Below, in pieces: positions 1 through 9,439 of a stretch of DNA of 64,000 nucleotides (positions are counted from its first letter, which is position 1; each line of letters opens with the position of its first letter). This stretch comes from Amnibacterium setariae (lineage in GTDB: Bacteria; Actinomycetota; Actinomycetes; Actinomycetales; Microbacteriaceae). The DNA is taken from the NCBI RefSeq assembly GCF_003581425.1, contig NZ_QXTG01000002.1, positions 186,001 to 250,000 on the forward strand, read 5' to 3'. A model generated the notes under the pieces. The model was not told the origin of the DNA, ran no database searches, and was given only the letters and a program-made list of their open reading frames with translations. The translations under genes and the position numbers were made by a program.

Positions 1-1
1 G

Positions 2-358
2 TGGATCGCCGGCGGGCTGACGAAGGGCGTCGACGTGGCGCCGCTCGTCGAGGCCGCCGCAGGGCGCCTCGGCGGCGTCGTGGTCATCGGCCGCGACCCC
101 TCCGCCTTCGAGGAGGCGCTCGGCCGACACGCGCCGGGCGTCCCCGTCGCGGTGGTGCCGGACGTGGACACTGACCGGGTGATGCCCCTCGCGGTCGAGG
201 CGGCGCGATCGCTCGCCGCACCCGGCGACGTCGTGCTGCTCGCCCCCGCGGCGGCGTCGATGGACCAGTTCACCGACTACGCGGACCGGGGCCACCGGTT
301 CGCCGCCGCGGTCCGGGAGGCGCTCGACGGCTCGGGGGACGCAGCAGGGACGGAGTGA
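2..358 (+). CDS. murD: UDP-N-acetylmuramoylalanine--D-glutamate ligase, C-terminal part (5' truncated)
   Basis: This is the last ~118 residues of MurD, the cytoplasmic ligase that adds D-Glu to UDP-MurNAc-L-Ala. The frame is open to the left window edge. The visible part begins in the GG-x-x-KG-x-D segment of the C-terminal domain and holds the family motif [12 protein letters not shown] followed by YADRGHRF near residues 80-97 of the fragment. It is followed by ftsW with a GTGA overlap, as expected inside a dcw cluster. Confidence is high despite truncation because the motif and the neighbours agree. Confidence 0.93.
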   Translation, partial: WIAGGLTKGVDVAPLVEAAAGRLGGVVVIGRDPSAFEEALGRHAPGVPVAVVPDVDTDRVMPLAVEAARSLAAPGDVVLLAPAAASMDQFTDYADRGHRFAAAVREALDGSGDAAGTE

Positions 359-1626
359 GGCCGATGGACGGCGCCCCACCGACGACGCGGCTCGGCAACC
401 CGGTCGTCCGCCTGCCGCTCCCGGCTCGGCCGGTCGTGCAGCGCATCGCGCTGCCGTCGCTCGAGGCGGTCGGCGGCCCGGACGCCCTCGCCCTCGGCGC
501 GCTCACGCTGTTCCTCACCGGCTTCGGCCTGCTGATGGTGCTGTCGTCCTCGAGCGTGGAGGCCGGCGTCGCCGGGAACCCCTACGGCGACTTCGCGACG
601 CAGGGCGTCGCCGCGTTCGTCGGGATCGGCGCGATGCTCGCGATCGCGACCCGCCTCCGCACGGCGCTGCTCGCCCGCGTCGCGCCGGTCGCGTTCCTCG
701 GCGCGGTGCTGCTGCAGCTGCTGACCGCGCTCACGCCGCTCGGCACGAACATCGGCGGCAACCAGAACTGGATCCGGATCGCCGGGGTCAGCGTGCAGCC
801 TTCCGAGTTCGTGAAGCTCGCGCTCGTGCTGGTGCTCGCCTCCTTCTTCTCCCGCCGCCCCGGCGAGCGGCTCGGCGTGAAGGGCGTGCTGCCGCCGACG
901 GCCTTCACCGCGGTCGCGATCGGGGCGGTGTACCTCGGCCACGACCTCGGGACCTGCCTGATCCTCGCGCTGATCGGCTTCGGCGGCTTCCTGCTCGCGA
1001 ACGTCCGGGTCCCGGTGCTGCTCGTGCTCGGGCTCGGCGCGGGCGTGCTGCTCTGGGTCTTCTCGCAGGCGAACGGGTCGCGCACCGACCGCCTCGCGGC
1101 GTGGAGCCAGGGGTGCACGGACCTGCTCGGCACCTGCTGGCAGACGACGCAGGCGCAGTGGGCGCTGGCGAACGGCGGCCTCACCGGCGTCGGCATCGGC
1201 AACTCGGTGTCGAAGTGGTTCTGGCTGCCCGAGGCCGACAACGACTTCATCGCCGCGGTGATCGGGGAGGAGACCGGGCTGGTCGGGCTCCTCGTGCTGC
1301 TCGGCTGCTTCGTCGCGATGGCGGTGGTGCTGCTGCGCATCGCGACCCGCACGCAGGACCGGTTCACCCGCGCCGCCGCCGGCATGACGCTCGCGTGGCT
1401 GGTCGGCCAGGCGTTCGCGAACATCGCGGTCGTCGTCGGCGTCGCGCCGGTCTTCGGCGTGCCGCTGCCCTTCGTCTCCGCGGGCGGCTCCTCGCTGATC
1501 GCGAACCTCGTGACCGTCGGCTGCATCATGGCGCTGGCCGACCGCCCGGTCGCCGTCGCGACCGCGGCCCCGATCGTGAGCGGCGACCACCCGTCGATGC
1601 GCGGCCGAGCGGCGGTCCTCCGATGA
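355..1626 (+). CDS. ftsW: Peptidoglycan glycosyltransferase FtsW (SEDS family)
   Basis: This polytopic SEDS protein polymerises lipid II at the division septum. The 423-residue product has a ~45-residue cytoplasmic tail and about ten hydrophobic segments. Motifs include [20 protein letters not shown] in the middle and the terminal [12 protein letters not shown] signature shared by FtsW, RodA and SpoVE. The GTG start at 355 overlaps the murD stop (GTGA), which suggests translational coupling. An ATG at 364 is the alternative start. Its position between murD and murG supports FtsW over RodA. Confidence 0.93.
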   Translation: MRPMDGAPPTTRLGNPVVRLPLPARPVVQRIALPSLEAVGGPDALALGALTLFLTGFGLLMVLSSSSVEAGVAGNPYGDFATQGVAAFVGIGAMLAIATRLRTALLARVAPVAFLGAVLLQLLTALTPLGTNIGGNQNWIRIAGVSVQPSEFVKLALVLVLASFFSRRPGERLGVKGVLPPTAFTAVAIGAVYLGHDLGTCLILALIGFGGFLLANVRVPVLLVLGLGAGVLLWVFSQANGSRTDRLAAWSQGCTDLLGTCWQTTQAQWALANGGLTGVGIGNSVSKWFWLPEADNDFIAAVIGEETGLVGLLVLLGCFVAMAVVLLRIATRTQDRFTRAAAGMTLAWLVGQAFANIAVVVGVAPVFGVPLPFVSAGGSSLIANLVTVGCIMALADRPVAVATAAPIVSGDHPSMRGRAAVLR

Positions 1627-2714
1627 CCCGCTGGCTGCTCGCCGGCGGCGGCACCGCCGGCCACGTGAACCCGCTCCTCGCCGTCGCCGACCGCCTGGTC
1701 GTCGAGGGCGACGAGGTCCTCGTCCTCGGCACCGAGGAGGGGCTCGAGTCGCGGCTCGTGCCCGAGCGCGGGTACGAGCTGCTCGTCATCCCGCGGGTCC
1801 CGTTCCCGCGGCGCCCGAACGGCGCCGCCCTCCGCTTCCCGCGCGCCGTCCTCGGCTCGATCGCGCTGACGGGCCGCTACCTCGCGGAGCGCGGGATCGA
1901 CGGCGTGATCGGCTTCGGGGGCTACGCGGCCGCGCCCGCCTACCTCGCCGCCCGTCGCCTCGGCCTCCCGTTCGCGATCCACGAGCAGAACGCGAAGCCC
2001 GGGATGGCGAACCGGCTCGGCGCCAGGATGACCGGCGCCGTCGGCGTCACCTTCCCGGACACGCCCCTGCCGCACGCGACCCGGGTCGGGATGCCGCTCC
2101 GGCGCGAGATCGCCGACCTCGACCGGGCCCCCCTGCAGGCCGAGGCCCGACGGTTCCTCGGCTTCGACCCGGACCGGCCGGTCCTGCTCGTGACGGGCGG
2201 CTCGCTCGGCGCCCGGCGGCTGAACCGCGCCGCCGCGGGGAACGCGGCGGCCGTCACCGCGGCGGGCTGGCAGGTGCTGCACCTCGCCGGCGGCCGCAAC
2301 GAGGAGCAGGACCCGGGCCTCGCCGGCTACCGGATGCTCGAGTACTGCGACCGGATGGACCTCGCCCTCGCCGCGGCGGAGCTCGCCGTGTCCCGCGCCG
2401 GCGCCTCCACGGTCAGCGAGCTCTCCGCGCTCGGGCTGCCCGCCGTCTACGTGCCCTACGCCGTCGGCAACGGCGAGCAGCGCTTCAACGCGGCCGGCGT
2501 CGTCGCGGCCGGGGGAGCGCTGCTCGAGGAGGACGCCGCCTTCACGCCCGAGCGGTTCGCCGCGGTCGTGCTGCCGCTGCTCGCGGACCGCGCGCGGCTC
2601 GCCGCGATGGCGGCCGCCGCGACCGGCGACGGCGTGCGCGACGGCGCCGAGCGCATGACGCGCCTGGCCCGCGCCGGGCTGGCCGGAGGCGGCCGCGTAC
2701 CCTCGGGCGCATGA
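1623..2714 (+). CDS. murG: UDP-N-acetylglucosamine--MurNAc-pentapeptide transferase
   Basis: MurG converts lipid I to lipid II on the cytoplasmic face of the membrane. The 363-residue product begins with a GT28 glycine-rich loop (GGGTAGH, residues 8-14), has [10 protein letters not shown] near residue 100 and a second loop [11 protein letters not shown] near 185. The C-terminal UDP-GlcNAc site holds [14 protein letters not shown] 1623 overlaps the ftsW stop by ATGA, and the stop overlaps the murC ATG the same way, so ftsW-murG-murC are probably one coupled operon. Confidence 0.94.
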   Translation: MTRWLLAGGGTAGHVNPLLAVADRLVVEGDEVLVLGTEEGLESRLVPERGYELLVIPRVPFPRRPNGAALRFPRAVLGSIALTGRYLAERGIDGVIGFGGYAAAPAYLAARRLGLPFAIHEQNAKPGMANRLGARMTGAVGVTFPDTPLPHATRVGMPLRREIADLDRAPLQAEARRFLGFDPDRPVLLVTGGSLGARRLNRAAAGNAAAVTAAGWQVLHLAGGRNEEQDPGLAGYRMLEYCDRMDLALAAAELAVSRAGASTVSELSALGLPAVYVPYAVGNGEQRFNAAGVVAAGGALLEEDAAFTPERFAAVVLPLLADRARLAAMAAAATGDGVRDGAERMTRLARAGLAGGGRVPSGA

Positions 2715-4117
2715 CGATCAAGCCCGATCTCACCGTCCCGATCCCGGCCCGGCTCGACCGGGTGCACTTCGTCGGGGTCGGCGGATCCGGGATGAACGGG
2801 ATCGCCAGGCTCTTCCTCGCGCGCGGCGCGACGGTGAGCGGCTCGGACCGCGCGCGGAACGCCTACACGGACGCGCTGCTCGACGCGGGTGCGACGATCA
2901 CCATCGGCCACGCCGCGGACAACGTCGGCGACGTCGACGCGATCGTCGTGACGAGCGCCCTCTGGCCGGACAACCCGGAGCTGCTCGAGGCGCGCCGCCG
3001 CGGCGTCCCGGTGCTGCACCGGTCGCACGCGCTGAAGGCGCTGATCGGCGACGACCGCCTCGTCGCGGTCGCGGGCGCGCACGGGAAGACCACCACGACG
3101 GGCATGGTCGCCGTCGCGCTCGACGCGCTCGGCGCCGACCCCTCCTTCGTCGACGGCGGGACGATCAAGGACTTCGGCACCTCCTCGCGGCTCGGCGGAG
3201 GTGACGTGTTCGTGGTGGAGGCCGACGAGTCGGACGGCTCCTTCCTCCTCTACGACACCGCGGTCGCGCTCGTGCTCAACGTCGACGCCGACCACCTGGA
3301 CCACTACGGCACCGAGGAGGCGTTCGACGACGCCTTCGTCGCCTTCGGCTCGCGGGCCGCGGAGCTGCTCGTCATCAACGCGGACGACGAGGGCGCCCGC
3401 CGCGTCCGGGCGCGCGTCGACGGGCCGCGGGTCCGCACCTACGGGGAGTCGGCCGACGCCGACGTGCGGGTGACCGGGATCACGACCGACGGGCCCGCCG
3501 CCGGGGTGCTCACGGCGGACGGCGAGCAGGTCGCGATCCGCCTCCGGGTGCCGGGGCGTCACAACGTGCTGAACGCGGCCGGCGCGGTCGCGGTGCTGCT
3601 CGGGCTCGGCTTCGGCCCGCAGGAGGCTGCGGACGCCGTCGCGCGCTTCGGGGGCACCGGCCGCCGCTTCGACCTGCAGGCGCGGGTCGACGGGATCAGC
3701 GTCTACGACGACTACGCCCACCTGCCCGCGGAGGTCGACGCCGCGCTGTCCGCGGCGCGGACCGTCGTCGGCGAGGGGCGCATCATCGCGGTGCACCAGC
3801 CGCACCTCTACTCCCGCACGCAGGCCATGGCCGGCCGCTTCGCCGAGGTGCTCGAGCGGACCGCGGACCACACCGTGGTGCTCGACGTCGACGGCGCGCG
3901 GGAGGACCCGGTGCCGGGCGTCACGGGCGAGCTCGTCGTGGAGCGCTTCCGGGACCCGGCGCACGTCGACTACGCGCCCGACTGGGCGGAGGCCGCCGAC
4001 CTCGTCGCCCGCCTCGCGCGCCCCGGCGACTTCGTGATCACCCTCGGCTGCGGCTCCGTCTACCGGATCGTGCCGCAGCTGCTCGCCGCCCTCGGCGACC
4101 GGGCGCCGGCGCGGTGA
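2711..4117 (+). CDS. murC: UDP-N-acetylmuramate--L-alanine ligase
   Basis: MurC is the ATP-dependent cytoplasmic ligase that adds L-Ala to UDP-MurNAc. The product is 468 residues, normal for the family. It shows an N-terminal Rossmann motif [10 protein letters not shown] (21-30), a Mur-ligase P-loop [11 protein letters not shown] (121-131), the [10 protein letters not shown] segment, and a C-terminal domain with YDDYAHLP and HQPHLYSRT. It overlaps murG upstream and ftsQ downstream by four bases each. Confidence 0.95.
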   Translation: MTIKPDLTVPIPARLDRVHFVGVGGSGMNGIARLFLARGATVSGSDRARNAYTDALLDAGATITIGHAADNVGDVDAIVVTSALWPDNPELLEARRRGVPVLHRSHALKALIGDDRLVAVAGAHGKTTTTGMVAVALDALGADPSFVDGGTIKDFGTSSRLGGGDVFVVEADESDGSFLLYDTAVALVLNVDADHLDHYGTEEAFDDAFVAFGSRAAELLVINADDEGARRVRARVDGPRVRTYGESADADVRVTGITTDGPAAGVLTADGEQVAIRLRVPGRHNVLNAAGAVAVLLGLGFGPQEAADAVARFGGTGRRFDLQARVDGISVYDDYAHLPAEVDAALSAARTVVGEGRIIAVHQPHLYSRTQAMAGRFAEVLERTADHTVVLDVDGAREDPVPGVTGELVVERFRDPAHVDYAPDWAEAADLVARLARPGDFVITLGCGSVYRIVPQLLAALGDRAPAR

Positions 4118-5004
4118 CGCGCCCTCCGGCGCCGGACGCCGGTCTGCGCACCCTCCGCGCGCCCGCCCCGCCGCTGCCGCAGGCCGCGCCGCGGGACCCG
4201 GGCGCGGGGACGGACGCGGATCCGGCGCGGCCGATCGCCTCCCGCCGGCACGACCGGGCCGCGGTACGGCGGGCCGTGCAGGCGCGGCGACGCCTCGAGG
4301 CGGGGGAGCGGCGCCGCGCGCGGGACGTGCCGCGGACGCGGCTGCTCGCCGTCGGCGCCGCGGCGGTGCTCGCGCTGCTGGTCGGCCTGCCCCTCCTGCT
4401 CGCCTTCGGCCCGGCGTTCCCGGTCCGCACGATCGCGGTCTCCGGCGCCTCCGCACCGCTCGCCGCCGAGGTCCGTGACGCGCTGCGCGGCGAGCTCGGA
4501 CGGCCCGTCGCGCTCGTCGCCGACCGCGACGTCGCCCGCGCCCTGCGCGCGGTCCCTGGGGTCGAGCGGTTCAGCGTCGTGCGCCGGCCGCCGAGCACGC
4601 TCGAGGTCGCCGTCGTGCCCCGCACGCCCGTGGTGCAGGAGCGGACCGACGCCGGCTGGGCGAGGCTGGACGCGGCCCGTGTGACCGTCTCCACCTCGGC
4701 CGCGCCGGCCGGGGACCTGCCCGTGGTCGCCGTGCCCCGCGGCGCCGTCCGGCCCGCGCAGGCGTTCGCCGCCGCGGTGTCCGCGGTCCAGGCGCTGCGG
4801 GGGAGCGACGCCGTGCCGTCCGCCGTCCGCGCCTCCTCGCCCGACGACGTCGTGCTCACCCTCCGCGACGGGCGACGGGTGCAGTGGGGCGGCGCGGAGG
4901 ACGGCGCCGCGAAGGCCGAGGCGCTGCGCGCCGCGCTCGTCCGCGCGGCGAAGGGCGTGACGGAGATCGACGTCTCCTCGCCCGGCGTGGTCCTCACCCG
5001 CTGA
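4114..5004 (+). CDS. ftsQ: Cell division protein FtsQ (POTRA domain)
   Basis: FtsQ is a bitopic divisome protein that works with FtsB and FtsL. The 296-residue product has a long, Arg/Pro/Ala-rich cytoplasmic tail (about 1-75), one transmembrane helix (about 77-99), then a POTRA domain starting at [10 protein letters not shown] and an FtsQ/DivIB domain. Start is GTG 4114, overlapping the murC stop (GTGA). FtsQ is poorly conserved, so the call rests on the topology, the POTRA-like segment and the position between murC and ftsZ. Confidence 0.88.
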   Translation: MTRPPAPDAGLRTLRAPAPPLPQAAPRDPGAGTDADPARPIASRRHDRAAVRRAVQARRRLEAGERRRARDVPRTRLLAVGAAAVLALLVGLPLLLAFGPAFPVRTIAVSGASAPLAAEVRDALRGELGRPVALVADRDVARALRAVPGVERFSVVRRPPSTLEVAVVPRTPVVQERTDAGWARLDAARVTVSTSAAPAGDLPVVAVPRGAVRPAQAFAAAVSAVQALRGSDAVPSAVRASSPDDVVLTLRDGRRVQWGGAEDGAAKAEALRAALVRAAKGVTEIDVSSPGVVLTR

Positions 5005-5059
5005 CCGCGGCGTCGGCGCGCTCCCGGCGCGTCGAGCGGCCGCCGCGCGCCGCCGCGCC

Positions 5060-5065
5060 TACCGT
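5060..5065 (+). promoter_or_regulatory. Candidate -10 hexamer for ftsZ
   Basis: TACCGT lies 90 bases before the ftsZ GTG and would give a leader of about 80 bases containing the 5103-5121 inverted repeat. No clear -35 is visible. Confidence 0.4.
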
Positions 5066-5102
5066 CGTCGGAACAGAAACCCCTGGTGAGCAGGAGTTTC
5101 AC

Positions 5103-5121
5103 CTTCAACCTGAGGTTGAAG
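5103..5121. promoter_or_regulatory. Perfect 9-bp inverted repeat in the ftsZ leader
   Basis: The site reads CTTCAACCT-G-AGGTTGAAG, two 9-bp arms around a single base, 33 bp before the ftsZ start codon. It could be a protein-binding operator or, in RNA, a short stem with a tight loop. It lies outside the ftsZ coding sequence if GTG 5155 is the start. The function is unknown. Confidence 0.55.
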
Positions 5122-5154
5122 CAGACCCAGCGCATCACCACCCGGAAGGCCCTC

Positions 5155-6393
5155 GTGACGTCGAACCAGAACTACCTCGCGGTCATCAAGGTCGTCGGCG
5201 TCGGCGGCGGCGGCGTGAACGCCGTGAACCGCATGATCGAGCTCGGGCTGCGCGGCGTCGAGTTCGTCGCGATCAACACCGACGCGCAGGCGCTGCTCCT
5301 CTCCGACGCGGACGTCAAGCTCGACGTCGGCCGCGAGCTGACCCGCGGCCTCGGCGCGGGCGCCGACCCCGAGGTCGGCCGCCGCGCCGCCGAGGACCAC
5401 GCGGAGGAGATCGAGGAGGCCCTCGCGGGCGCCGACATGGTCTTCGTCACCGCGGGCGAGGGCGGCGGCACCGGGACCGGCGGCGCCCCCGTCGTCGCCC
5501 GCATCGCGAAGTCGATCGGCGCGCTGACCATCGGCGTCGTGACGAAGCCGTTCGCGTTCGAGGGCAAGCGCCGCCTGCAGCAGGCGGAGCGCGGCGTCCA
5601 GTCGCTCGCGAACGAGGTCGACACCCTCATCGTCGTGCCGAACGACCGGCTGCTCGAGATCAGCGACCGGGGCATCTCGATCGTCGAGGCCTTCGCCACC
5701 GCGGACCAGGTGCTCCTCGCGGGCGTCCAGGGCATCACGGACCTCATCACGACGCCCGGCCTCATCAACCTCGACTTCGCCGACGTGAAGAGCGTCATGC
5801 AGGGCGCGGGCAGCGCGCTGATGGGCATCGGCTCGGCCAGGGGAGCGGACCGCGCGATCAAGGCCGCGGAGCTCGCGGTGGCGTCGCCGCTGCTCGAGGC
5901 GTCCATCGACGGCGCGCACGGCGTGCTGCTGTCGATCCAGGGCGGCTCCAACCTCGGGATCCTCGAGATCAACGACGCGGCCCGGCTGGTGCAGGAGGCG
6001 GTGCACCCGGAGGCGAACATCATCTTCGGCGCGGTCATCGACGACACCCTCGGCGACGAGGTGCGCGTGACCGTGATCGCGGCCGGCTTCGACGGGGAGA
6101 ACTTCCGCGAGAAGCGGGACGCGCGCCGCAGCAACTTCGTGGACGCGCCGGGCCCGTCGGCCGGCGCGATCGCGACCGGCGCGGCCGCGGCCGCCTCGGG
6201 CGCGCACGCGGCGGCGGCCTCCTCGCCCGCGACGACGCCGACCGCGACGCAGAAGCCGGCGGCCGACCACAACACGACCGGCTCGCACGAGTGGCAGCTC
6301 GTGGCGGACTCCACGACGCTGACGCAGACGAGCGACCTCAGCTACGGCGACGACGAGGACGACGACCTCGACATCCCGGAGTTCCTCCGCTGA
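5155..6393 (+). CDS. ftsZ: Cell division GTPase FtsZ
   Basis: FtsZ is the tubulin homologue that forms the Z ring. The 412-residue product starts [19 protein letters not shown], carries the tubulin signature GGGTGTGG (103-110) and the T7 loop [11 protein letters not shown], then a variable Ala/Thr-rich linker and a conserved C-terminal tail ending [11 protein letters not shown] that normally binds SepF and FtsA-type tethers. GTG 5155 is preferred over an in-frame GTG at 5086: it has a GGAAGG ribosome-binding site 5 bases upstream and gives the usual actinobacterial N-terminus. The upstream start would put the 5103-5121 inverted repeat inside the coding region. Confidence 0.97.
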   Translation: MTSNQNYLAVIKVVGVGGGGVNAVNRMIELGLRGVEFVAINTDAQALLLSDADVKLDVGRELTRGLGAGADPEVGRRAAEDHAEEIEEALAGADMVFVTAGEGGGTGTGGAPVVARIAKSIGALTIGVVTKPFAFEGKRRLQQAERGVQSLANEVDTLIVVPNDRLLEISDRGISIVEAFATADQVLLAGVQGITDLITTPGLINLDFADVKSVMQGAGSALMGIGSARGADRAIKAAELAVASPLLEASIDGAHGVLLSIQGGSNLGILEINDAARLVQEAVHPEANIIFGAVIDDTLGDEVRVTVIAAGFDGENFREKRDARRSNFVDAPGPSAGAIATGAAAAASGAHAAAASSPATTPTATQKPAADHNTTGSHEWQLVADSTTLTQTSDLSYGDDEDDDLDIPEFLR

Positions 6394-6428
6394 TCCCCGG
6401 CGCGGGTACCGGGGCGCCGCGCACCGAC

Positions 6429-6434
6429 TACCGT
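6429..6434 (+). promoter_or_regulatory. -10 hexamer of a leaderless promoter (yggS)
   Basis: TACCGT ends 8 bases before the GTG at 6443 and no Shine-Dalgarno lies between, consistent with transcription starting at or next to the start codon. Confidence 0.5.
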
Positions 6435-6442
6435 CGTTCCCC

Positions 6443-7108
6443 GTGCCCGCCCCGCTCGCCGACCGCCTCGCGGCGGTGCAGGAGCAGGTCGCCGCAGCGG
6501 CGCGCTCGGCCGGCCGGGATCCCGCGGACGTCACGACGGTCGTGGTGACCAAGTTCCAGCCGCTCGCGCTGATCGAGGAGCTGCACGCCCTGGGCGTGCG
6601 CGACTTCGGCGAGAGCCGGCACCCGGAGGCGCGGGACAAGGCGGCAGCGCTGCCGGACGCGACCTGGCACTTCATCGGGCAGCTGCAGACGAACAAGGCG
6701 CGCCAGGTCGCGCGCTACGCGGACGTCGTCCACTCGGTTGACCGGCCGGAGCTCGTGGACGCGCTCGCGGGCCGGGAGCTCGACGTGCTGCTCCAGGTGG
6801 ACCTGGGCGTGGGGGAGGCGGGCGGCCGTGGCGGCGCGCGCCCCGGCGCGGTCCCGGCGCTCGCGGAGCGGGTGCTCGAGGCGGAGGGGCTCCGGCTGCG
6901 GGGCGTGATGACGGTCGCGCCGATCGAGGTGCCGGCGGCGACCGCGTTCGCCGCGCTGGCGCTCGTGGCGGAGCGCGTCCGGGCGGTCGAGCCCGCCGCG
7001 ACGTGGGTCTCGGCGGGCATGTCGGGCGACTTCGCGGAGGCCGTCGCGGCCGGCGCGACGCACCTCCGCATCGGCAGCGCCATCACCGGTCCGCGCCCGA
7101 GCGCCTGA
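6443..7108 (+). CDS. YggS/PLPBP-family pyridoxal-phosphate homeostasis protein
   Basis: This 221-residue single-domain TIM-barrel protein (alanine racemase N-terminal fold) buffers PLP and has no established catalytic role. The PLP lysine is in VVVTKFQP (about residue 36). Further family motifs are WHFIGQLQTNK, GLRLRGVMTVAP and SAGMSGDF. It sits between ftsZ and sepF as in other Gram-positives (ylmE position). The pgeF/ylmD gene usually found between ftsZ and this gene in actinobacteria is absent. Confidence 0.92.
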   Translation: MPAPLADRLAAVQEQVAAAARSAGRDPADVTTVVVTKFQPLALIEELHALGVRDFGESRHPEARDKAAALPDATWHFIGQLQTNKARQVARYADVVHSVDRPELVDALAGRELDVLLQVDLGVGEAGGRGGARPGAVPALAERVLEAEGLRLRGVMTVAPIEVPAATAFAALALVAERVRAVEPAATWVSAGMSGDFAEAVAAGATHLRIGSAITGPRPSA

Positions 7109-7179
7109 GCCCCCGGACTGGGGCCGGGCGACACACCGGAAGTCGGCTGGGAGCCGGGCGCCGGGGAATCACATCGCGG

Positions 7180-7185
7180 TAATCT
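7180..7185 (+). promoter_or_regulatory. Candidate -10 hexamer for sepF
   Basis: TAATCT lies 51 bases upstream of the sepF ATG, which has its own GGAGGA ribosome-binding site. The promoter is inferred from the hexamer alone. Confidence 0.35.
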
Positions 7186-7236
7186 CGGGCCCGGGCGGCA
7201 CCGCGGGGGGTGTGTGCGCAGCCCGTGGAGGACTCC

Positions 7237-7680
7237 ATGTCGAATCCCATCCGGAAGTCGATGGTGTGGCTCGGCCTCGCGGACGACCAGTACGAGTACG
7301 CGGAGCCGGTCGAGCCGGTCGCGCCGCTCATCCAGCCGGTGGTCACGCGGGCACAGGTCACGCCGCTGCCGCGTCGTGCGCAGAGGACGGCGGCGCCCGA
7401 GATGAACGAGATCCTGACCGTGCACCCGCGGCAGTACCGCGACGCGCAGCAGATCGCGGAGCACTTCCGCGAGGGCACGCCGGTCATCATCAACCTCACG
7501 CAGATGACGGAGGCGGAGGCGCGGCGCCTCGTCGACTTCGCGTCCGGCCTCTCGACCGGCCTCCGCGGCCGCATCGAGCGCGTGACGAGCAAGGTGTTCC
7601 TGCTGTCGCCCGAGCACATCACCGTGTCGGGCGAGGAGCCGGGCGCGGAGTCGGACCTCGACGCCACCTTCACGGGCTGA
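7237..7680 (+). CDS. sepF: Cell division protein SepF
   Basis: SepF tethers FtsZ to the membrane and aligns protofilaments. The 147-residue product starts [16 protein letters not shown], an amphipathic membrane-targeting N-terminus, followed by a variable linker and the SepF (DUF552) domain with [16 protein letters not shown] and [14 protein letters not shown] 7237 has GGAGGA 5 bases upstream; a longer frame from 7210 lacks a good ribosome-binding site. It is followed by a hairpin at 7680-7722. Confidence 0.95.
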   Translation: MSNPIRKSMVWLGLADDQYEYAEPVEPVAPLIQPVVTRAQVTPLPRRAQRTAAPEMNEILTVHPRQYRDAQQIAEHFREGTPVIINLTQMTEAEARRLVDFASGLSTGLRGRIERVTSKVFLLSPEHITVSGEEPGAESDLDATFTG

Positions 7681-7722
7681 TCCCGGGCGCCCCCGCGCAG
7701 GCGGCGGGCGCCCGCCCGGGAT
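7680..7722 (+). terminator. Hairpin after sepF
   Basis: Arms ATCCCGGGCG (7680-7689) and CGCCCGGGAT (7713-7722) are perfectly complementary. The right arm runs into GATACT, which may be the -10 of the next gene, so terminator and promoter probably overlap. Confidence 0.5.
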
Positions 7723-7749
7723 ACTGGAGCACGTGGAGGACGACGGACG

Positions 7750-8052
7750 ATGAGCCCGATCGCACTGGTCGGCGCCGTCGCCTACGTCGTCCTGCTCGTC
7801 TACTTCTTCGCGCTGTGGGCGCGGTTCATCCTCGACCTCGTGCAGGCCTTCAGCGAGGGCTGGCGGCCGCACGGCGTCGTGCTGGTGCTCGCGGAGGCGG
7901 CCTACACGGCCACCGACCCGCCCATCAAGGCGGTCCGGCGCGTGCTGCCGCCCCTGCGAATCGGGCAGTTCGCGCTCGACTTCGGCTTCACCGTCGTGAT
8001 GTTCGGCGTGATCGTCCTGATGTACCTGGCGATCGCCGTGCAGGGCGTCTGA
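7750..8052 (+). CDS. YggT family membrane protein
   Basis: This 100-residue protein has two hydrophobic segments (about 4-28 and 72-98) flanking a loop with the YggT signature TDPPIKAVRRVLPPLR. In Gram-positives the gene regularly lies between sepF and divIVA. Its exact function is unsettled, with a proposed role in division or osmotic stress. The ATG at 7750 is preceded by GTGGAGGACG. Confidence 0.9.
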   Translation: MSPIALVGAVAYVVLLVYFFALWARFILDLVQAFSEGWRPHGVVLVLAEAAYTATDPPIKAVRRVLPPLRIGQFALDFGFTVVMFGVIVLMYLAIAVQGV

Positions 8053-8157
8053 CGCGCGTCCCGCACGCCCGATCGAGGCGTCCATAGCACGCCGGAGCGC
8101 GACACGCGGAGCGGGCGCGCACCCCCGGAAACGGGGTGTCCGGGGCGCGATCCGCGC

Positions 8158-8163
8158 TAGCCT
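8158..8163 (+). promoter_or_regulatory. -10 hexamer for divIVA
   Basis: TAGCCT lies about 50 bases upstream of the divIVA ATG, which has its own AAGGTGGG ribosome-binding site, so this is a leadered promoter. Confidence 0.4.
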
Positions 8164-8213
8164 GTCCCAGCATTCCGCACAGCAGCCCCGCAGAGAACCA
8201 TGAAGGTGGGACC

Positions 8214-8861
8214 ATGGCCCTCACGCCTGAAGACGTCGTCAACAAGCGATTCCAGCCGACGAAGTTCCGGGAGGGCTACGACCAGGACGAGGTCGACGAC
8301 TTCCTGGACGAGGTCGTCGTCGAGCTCCGCCGCCTCGGCCAGGAGAACGAGGACCTGCGCCAGCGCCTGATCGCGAGCGAGTCCCGGATCGCGGAGCTGC
8401 AGCGCTCCTCCGTGCCGGCGACCGGCGAGCAGGCCGCGCAGGCGCCCGTCCAGCAGCTCAGCTACCCGACGGCGCAGACCGAGGTCGGCTCGGTCGACCC
8501 GTCGAACACGAACAACCTCCTGCAGCTCGCGCGCCGTCTCCACGAGGAGCACGTCCGCGAGGGCGTCGAGAAGCGCGACGCCCTGATCGCGGAGGGCCAC
8601 GCGACGGCCGCCCGCGTGGTCGCCGAGGCCGAGTCGAAGCAGCGCGCCCAGATCGGCTCGCTCGAGCAGGAGCGCTCGCTCCTCGAGCACCGCATCGACG
8701 AGCTCCGCGCCTTCGAGCGCGAGTACCGCCAGAAGCTGAAGGGCCACCTCGACGGCCTGCTCCGCGAGCTCGACGCCTCGAACGTCGTGACCGGCTCGTC
8801 CTCCTACGGCAGCGTCGGCGTGCCGACGCCCTCGGGCTTCCAGGGCTTCGGTGCCAACTGA
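8214..8861 (+). CDS. wag31: DivIVA/Wag31 polar growth scaffold
   Basis: This coiled-coil protein marks poles and new septa and directs tip growth in actinobacteria. The 215-residue product starts ALTPEDVVNKRFQPTKFREGYDQDEVDDFLDEV, the DivIVA lipid-binding domain with its first coiled coil (about 1-65). A Gln/Pro/Ala linker follows, then a second coiled coil (about 100-190) and a Gly/Ser tail. ATG 8214 is set by AAGGTGGG just upstream. Its stop overlaps lspA. The ileS gene often found next in this lineage is not between them. Confidence 0.94.
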   Translation: MALTPEDVVNKRFQPTKFREGYDQDEVDDFLDEVVVELRRLGQENEDLRQRLIASESRIAELQRSSVPATGEQAAQAPVQQLSYPTAQTEVGSVDPSNTNNLLQLARRLHEEHVREGVEKRDALIAEGHATAARVVAEAESKQRAQIGSLEQERSLLEHRIDELRAFEREYRQKLKGHLDGLLRELDASNVVTGSSSYGSVGVPTPSGFQGFGAN

Positions 8862-9438
8862 TCCGAACGGACCCGACGGGGCGTCGCCGGTGACGGCGGC
8901 GCCCCGTTCCGCGTCCGCGCCCTCCCGACGCCCGCGGCCGATCGTCCTGGTCCTGCTCGTCGGCATCGCCGCCGTCGTGGCGACGGCCGACCAGGTCGTC
9001 AAGGCCCGGGTGGTCGCCGCGCTGCCGGAGGACGTGCCGATCCACGTCATCGGCGACCTGCTGATCTTCCGCCGCGTCGCGAACCCCGGCGCCGCCTTCT
9101 CGCTCGCGACCGGCGCGACGTGGATCTTCTCGATCATCGCCGTCGCGGTGGTCGTGTTCCTCGTCTGGTTCGCGCGCCGTATCCGCTCCGTCGCCTGGGG
9201 CGTCCTGTTCGGGCTGCTGCTCGGCGGCACGCTCGGGAACCTGATCGACCGGCTGACCCGGCCGCCCGGGTTCGGCGTCGGCCACGTCGTCGACTTCATC
9301 CTCGTGCCGTGGCTGCTGCCCGCGATCTTCAACCTCGCCGACACGGCCATCGTCACCTCGATGTGCCTGTTCGTCCTGCTGACGCTGCTCGGCAGGGGCA
9401 TCGACGGGAGCCGGAGGACCGGGAAGGCGGCGGACTGA
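8851..9438 (+). CDS. lspA: Lipoprotein signal peptidase II
   Basis: LspA is the membrane aspartyl protease that removes signal peptides from prolipoproteins. The 195-residue product has four hydrophobic segments. Family motifs include [25 protein letters not shown] and the two catalytic-Asp regions VVDFI and FNLADTAI. The GTG at 8851 overlaps the end of divIVA; a GTG at 8890 is the alternative start. A substrate lipoprotein (FKBP) and the downstream enzyme Lnt are also encoded in this window. Confidence 0.93.
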   Translation: MPTDPNGPDGASPVTAAPRSASAPSRRPRPIVLVLLVGIAAVVATADQVVKARVVAALPEDVPIHVIGDLLIFRRVANPGAAFSLATGATWIFSIIAVAVVVFLVWFARRIRSVAWGVLFGLLLGGTLGNLIDRLTRPPGFGVGHVVDFILVPWLLPAIFNLADTAIVTSMCLFVLLTLLGRGIDGSRRTGKAAD

Positions 9439-9439
9439 C

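Noticed and set aside
5086-5154. An extended FtsZ N-terminus from GTG 5086
   Set aside because: It would add 23 residues not typical for FtsZ and place the perfect inverted repeat in coding sequence; GTG 5155 has a good ribosome-binding site.
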